Positions 61,946-64,000 of a DNA stretch of 64,000 bases are shown in pieces. Origin of the DNA: CAYWMP01 sp964459445. GTDB lineage: Bacteria > Desulfobacterota > DSM-4660 > Desulfatiglandales > HGW-15. Position 1 is the first letter of the stretch, and every line of letters begins with the position of its first letter. Under the pieces are notes generated by a model. It saw only the letters and a program-made list of their open reading frames with translations, did not search any database and was not told the DNA's origin. The stretch is taken from positions 1 to 64,000 of the forward strand of contig CAYWMP010000001.1 of the NCBI GenBank assembly GCA_964459445.1, in the 5' to 3' direction. The position numbers and the translations under genes are program-made.

Positions 61946-63544
61946 TATATGGCCGCGGCCAAGGCCTTTTACTTCACAGCCCAACTCGAAATACCTTTCT
62001 ATTTTTGCATCATCCAAGATGCCGAAGCAATCAATAATTGCGGCTCGGCCTCCGGTCATTTTCACAATGTCGTTTGGATCAAAATCCAAATATTCCTGAT
62101 GACGAACCGCAAAGATCACGGCATCGGAATCCTTTAAGGCTTTGTTCAAATCCTGGGTCATGCGAAACTCGCTAAGATGTTCCTGGTTGCGGAAGAAACG
62201 CGACCAGCTGCTGCCTGCAGCGGGATAGGTGTCCTGTTTTTCGAGCTCCCACCAGTGGGGCACATAGGGATCATGGGCCTTCACGTCAGCGCCCATCTCG
62301 GTCAGTTTGCGGATGATGATTTCGGACCCGCTATACCGCGTGTCCCCCACGTCCTGGCGATAGGATGCCCCCAAGAGTGTTATTTGGGACGCTGCCACGA
62401 TTTGGCCCATATTTCTGAGGGCGTCCCTCGTCAACTGGGCGGCATGGAGCGCTCTGGTGTCATTGATATTTATGGCCTCGGGTGTAATTTTGAAAATCTC
62501 ACTCTCAAAACCCATCAAATGCTTGTAGGCCCATAGTCCCAACCCCCCGTCCTTGGGCAGGCAATAGCCGCCTATCCCTGGTCCCGGGAAGATGATATTG
62601 CTGTGCGTCGGCCTTACTTTGATGGCCTCGATGACTTTTATGATGTCCACGCCGTTTGTCTCAGCAAAGAGGCTCCACTCATGGAGAAAGGCCAGGATAG
62701 TCGCCCGATAGCTGTTTTCAACGATCTTGCATGTTTCACTTTCAAGCGGTCTGTCGAGGACCGTTAATGGAAATTTGTCCACATTAATCACCTCGGACAG
62801 GAATTTTGTGACCTTGTCCCGGCTTTCGCCATTGATGCCGCTGCACACGCGCCAAAAATCCCTGACCGAACCGACATAGTTTTTGCCCGGCATAACCCTT
62901 TCAAAACTGTGAGCCAACTGAGGTTCTTCTTTTATGCCCCTCTTCTTGAAGGCCTTTTTGACAATGGGGTATGCAACATACTCGGTTGTTCCCGGAGGAA
63001 CCGTTGTTTCGATCAGCACAAGGCATTCGGGATTAATATATTCCCCTATGACCTTGAAGCTCTGCTCCAGGGCACTGATGTCTGCATGCCCGCTTTTCAA
63101 ATTACCCAATTCTTGTTTGAGGAAATCACATTGAACATCCACAACGAGTACATCAGCCAGTTTCAAGGCATCGTAGGTAAAGGTCGCAGTGAGAGTCTTT
63201 TTTTCATTTACGCAGCGCTCTATCATGGGCGCCACTTCTGGATCTTCTGCCTTGATTGGAGAAAGCCCTCGATTAAATAGCGGGATCTTCCAAAAACTCC
63301 GGTTGCTCGGTCTCTGCATGCCGATAACGAACTTATTAGGTTTGCCGGTCTTTTTATCCACGCAATCGGCCACAACCGCTGCCATAACAGCGCCAACAAA
63401 TCCAAGGCCCATCACAACAACGATCTCACGGCCCTTCTTACGCTGTTCATTAACAAGCTTCAAGAGCCGCTCGTATTCCTTTTTGTAGTCTTCCTCATCG
63501 GGGAGTTTAAATTTTTCACCTTCAGGGCTTATCGAGTATTCCAT
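61904..63544 (-). CDS. Nucleotide-sugar dehydrogenase (UDP-glucose/GDP-mannose dehydrogenase family)
   Basis: 546 residues, about 100 more than usual. An N-terminal charged extension (residues 1-40) precedes the NAD-binding VVMGLGFVGAVMAA. The catalytic Cys lies in GPGIGGYCLPKDGG, with LVLIETTVPPGTTEYV and the Lys/Asn segment KIVENSYRATILAFLHEW also conserved. The C-terminal UDP-binding domain has LLGASYRQDVGDTRYSGS and an extra segment near WSRFFRNQEHLSEF. It oxidises the C6 alcohol of a nucleotide sugar to the uronate with two NAD+, for surface polysaccharide. It is on the same strand as the liv operon behind it. Confidence 0.9.
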   Translation of the reverse strand: MEYSISPEGEKFKLPDEEDYKKEYERLLKLVNEQRKKGREIVVVMGLGFVGAVMAAVVADCVDKKTGKPNKFVIGMQRPSNRSFWKIPLFNRGLSPIKAEDPEVAPMIERCVNEKKTLTATFTYDALKLADVLVVDVQCDFLKQELGNLKSGHADISALEQSFKVIGEYINPECLVLIETTVPPGTTEYVAYPIVKKAFKKRGIKEEPQLAHSFERVMPGKNYVGSVRDFWRVCSGINGESRDKVTKFLSEVINVDKFPLTVLDRPLESETCKIVENSYRATILAFLHEWSLFAETNGVDIIKVIEAIKVRPTHSNIIFPGPGIGGYCLPKDGGLGLWAYKHLMGFESEIFKITPEAININDTRALHAAQLTRDALRNMGQIVAASQITLLGASYRQDVGDTRYSGSEIIIRKLTEMGADVKAHDPYVPHWWELEKQDTYPAAGSSWSRFFRNQEHLSEFRMTQDLNKALKDSDAVIFAVRHQEYLDFDPNDIVKMTGGRAAIIDCFGILDDAKIERYFELGCEVKGLGRGHINRIKDKVRKRRQG

Positions 63545-63780
63545 GGTACCACCTTAATATATTTTTTTGGGGTGTGAGTTTTTAATCTCTTCCCTTTTAT
63601 CCACCTTCATCGAACCAACGGTGGTGATTAGTGAAAGCTTACTTAAAAGTCAAGCGATTCTTAATTGGGATTTGGCTCTTGGGCGGCGAACCTGGCCCAT
63701 GAATCGGCATTTGAAATTAATTCATTTTATATCTACTATGCTCAAAGTGGTCAAACCAAAACATGGAGTTTTAATTGGAG

Positions 63781-64000
63781 ATGCCCTCTAAGTTAACAAA
63801 CAATATCGGAGATTGGCTGGATCTCTTTGAGGCTTGCGAGCTGTGCCCCAGAAACTGCGGGGTAAACCGCCTTGCCATTGGAGCCGATGCCCGGAAAGGC
63901 TTTTGTGGAGAGAATAGTGATTTGCGCGTCGCTTATGTTGGACCGCACTTCGGCGAGGAACCCCCGATCACCGGTACACATGGATCGGGAACGGTCTTCT
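63781..64000 (+). CDS. Radical SAM protein, PflA-like (N-terminal part)
   Basis: The frame runs off the right edge after 73 codons. The beginning ACELCPRNCGVNR, ARKGFCGE, PHFGEEPPITGTHGSGTVFF matches the N-terminal region of PflA-related radical SAM proteins in which the GCNL-x-C-xx-C cluster motif follows directly; that motif is beyond the window. Start ATG 63781 is the only ATG in the region; no strong ribosome-binding site is visible, so a start further in is possible. Confidence 0.8.
   Translation, partial: MPSKLTNNIGDWLDLFEACELCPRNCGVNRLAIGADARKGFCGENSDLRVAYVGPHFGEEPPITGTHGSGTVF

Noticed and set aside
1..64000. CRISPR arrays, rRNA, transposase or integrase genes
   Set aside because: No regularly spaced repeats, rRNA-like sequence or recombinase motifs were seen on either strand.

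Overview
The window looks like a chromosomal segment of an anaerobic bacterium of the Desulfobacterota (deltaproteobacterial) type. This is inferred from gene content, not from a marker gene: a probable selenocysteine protein, several ferredoxin-like proteins, a PreA-like flavoprotein, non-pyrrolysine MttB, many Liv-type ABC transporters, a TRAP transporter and molybdenum hydroxylases. No rRNA, tRNA, CRISPR array, integrase or transposase gene was seen.

Layout. 1-781: 3' end of a hybrid histidine kinase. 1.1-6.5 kb (minus): smc, ftsY and a GNAT acetyltransferase. 6.8-10.5 kb (plus): a secreted LysM protein translationally coupled to a B12-binding radical SAM protein of the RiPP-maturation type. 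10.5-13.9 kb (minus): a zinc-ribbon/adenylate cyclase/AAA-ATPase/TPR regulator broken by a one-base frameshift in a run of six A. 14.0-16.1 kb (minus): a small redox operon with a CMD/AhpD-like protein, a second one whose catalytic CxxC motif reads Cys-Pro-Phe-UGA (very probably selenocysteine), and an iron-sulfur protein; a NemR/TetR-like palindrome lies in the promoter.

16.4-39.5 kb (plus): a large catabolic island with a GntR regulator, a three-subunit molybdenum hydroxylase, a 3-hydroxyacyl-CoA dehydrogenase, a DUF1445 protein, a TRAP transporter, a cupin, a DUF2848 protein, a nitrilase-family amidase, a PreA-like dehydrogenase with ferredoxin domains, a second molybdenum hydroxylase (large subunit split by a frameshift), an M55 D-aminopeptidase, an MttB-family methyltransferase and a complete Liv ABC transporter. 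The set suggests uptake and ring hydroxylation, reduction and hydrolysis of an N-containing, probably heterocyclic, substrate; the substrate cannot be read from sequence. Two copies of a ~125 bp dispersed repeat lie at 16.2 and 32.7 kb.

39.6-49.2 kb: an aminotransferase, an SdhA/NadB-like flavoprotein, two tandem alanine dehydrogenases, a small unknown protein, an EamA transporter, a secreted unknown protein and a chemotaxis receptor. 49.8-61.5 kb (minus): two complete, strongly diverged liv operons (K-H-M-G-F) arranged head to tail. Their binding-protein genes are preceded by ~440 bp non-coding regions that are about 80% identical and share a sigma-70 promoter; the inner copy still carries the last codons of the neighbouring nucleotide-sugar dehydrogenase, marking it as a copied promoter segment. 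61.9-63.5 kb: that nucleotide-sugar dehydrogenase. 63.8 kb to the end: start of a PflA-like radical SAM protein.

In all four transporter operons a strong hairpin follows the binding-protein gene, which probably sets the excess of binding protein over membrane subunits.
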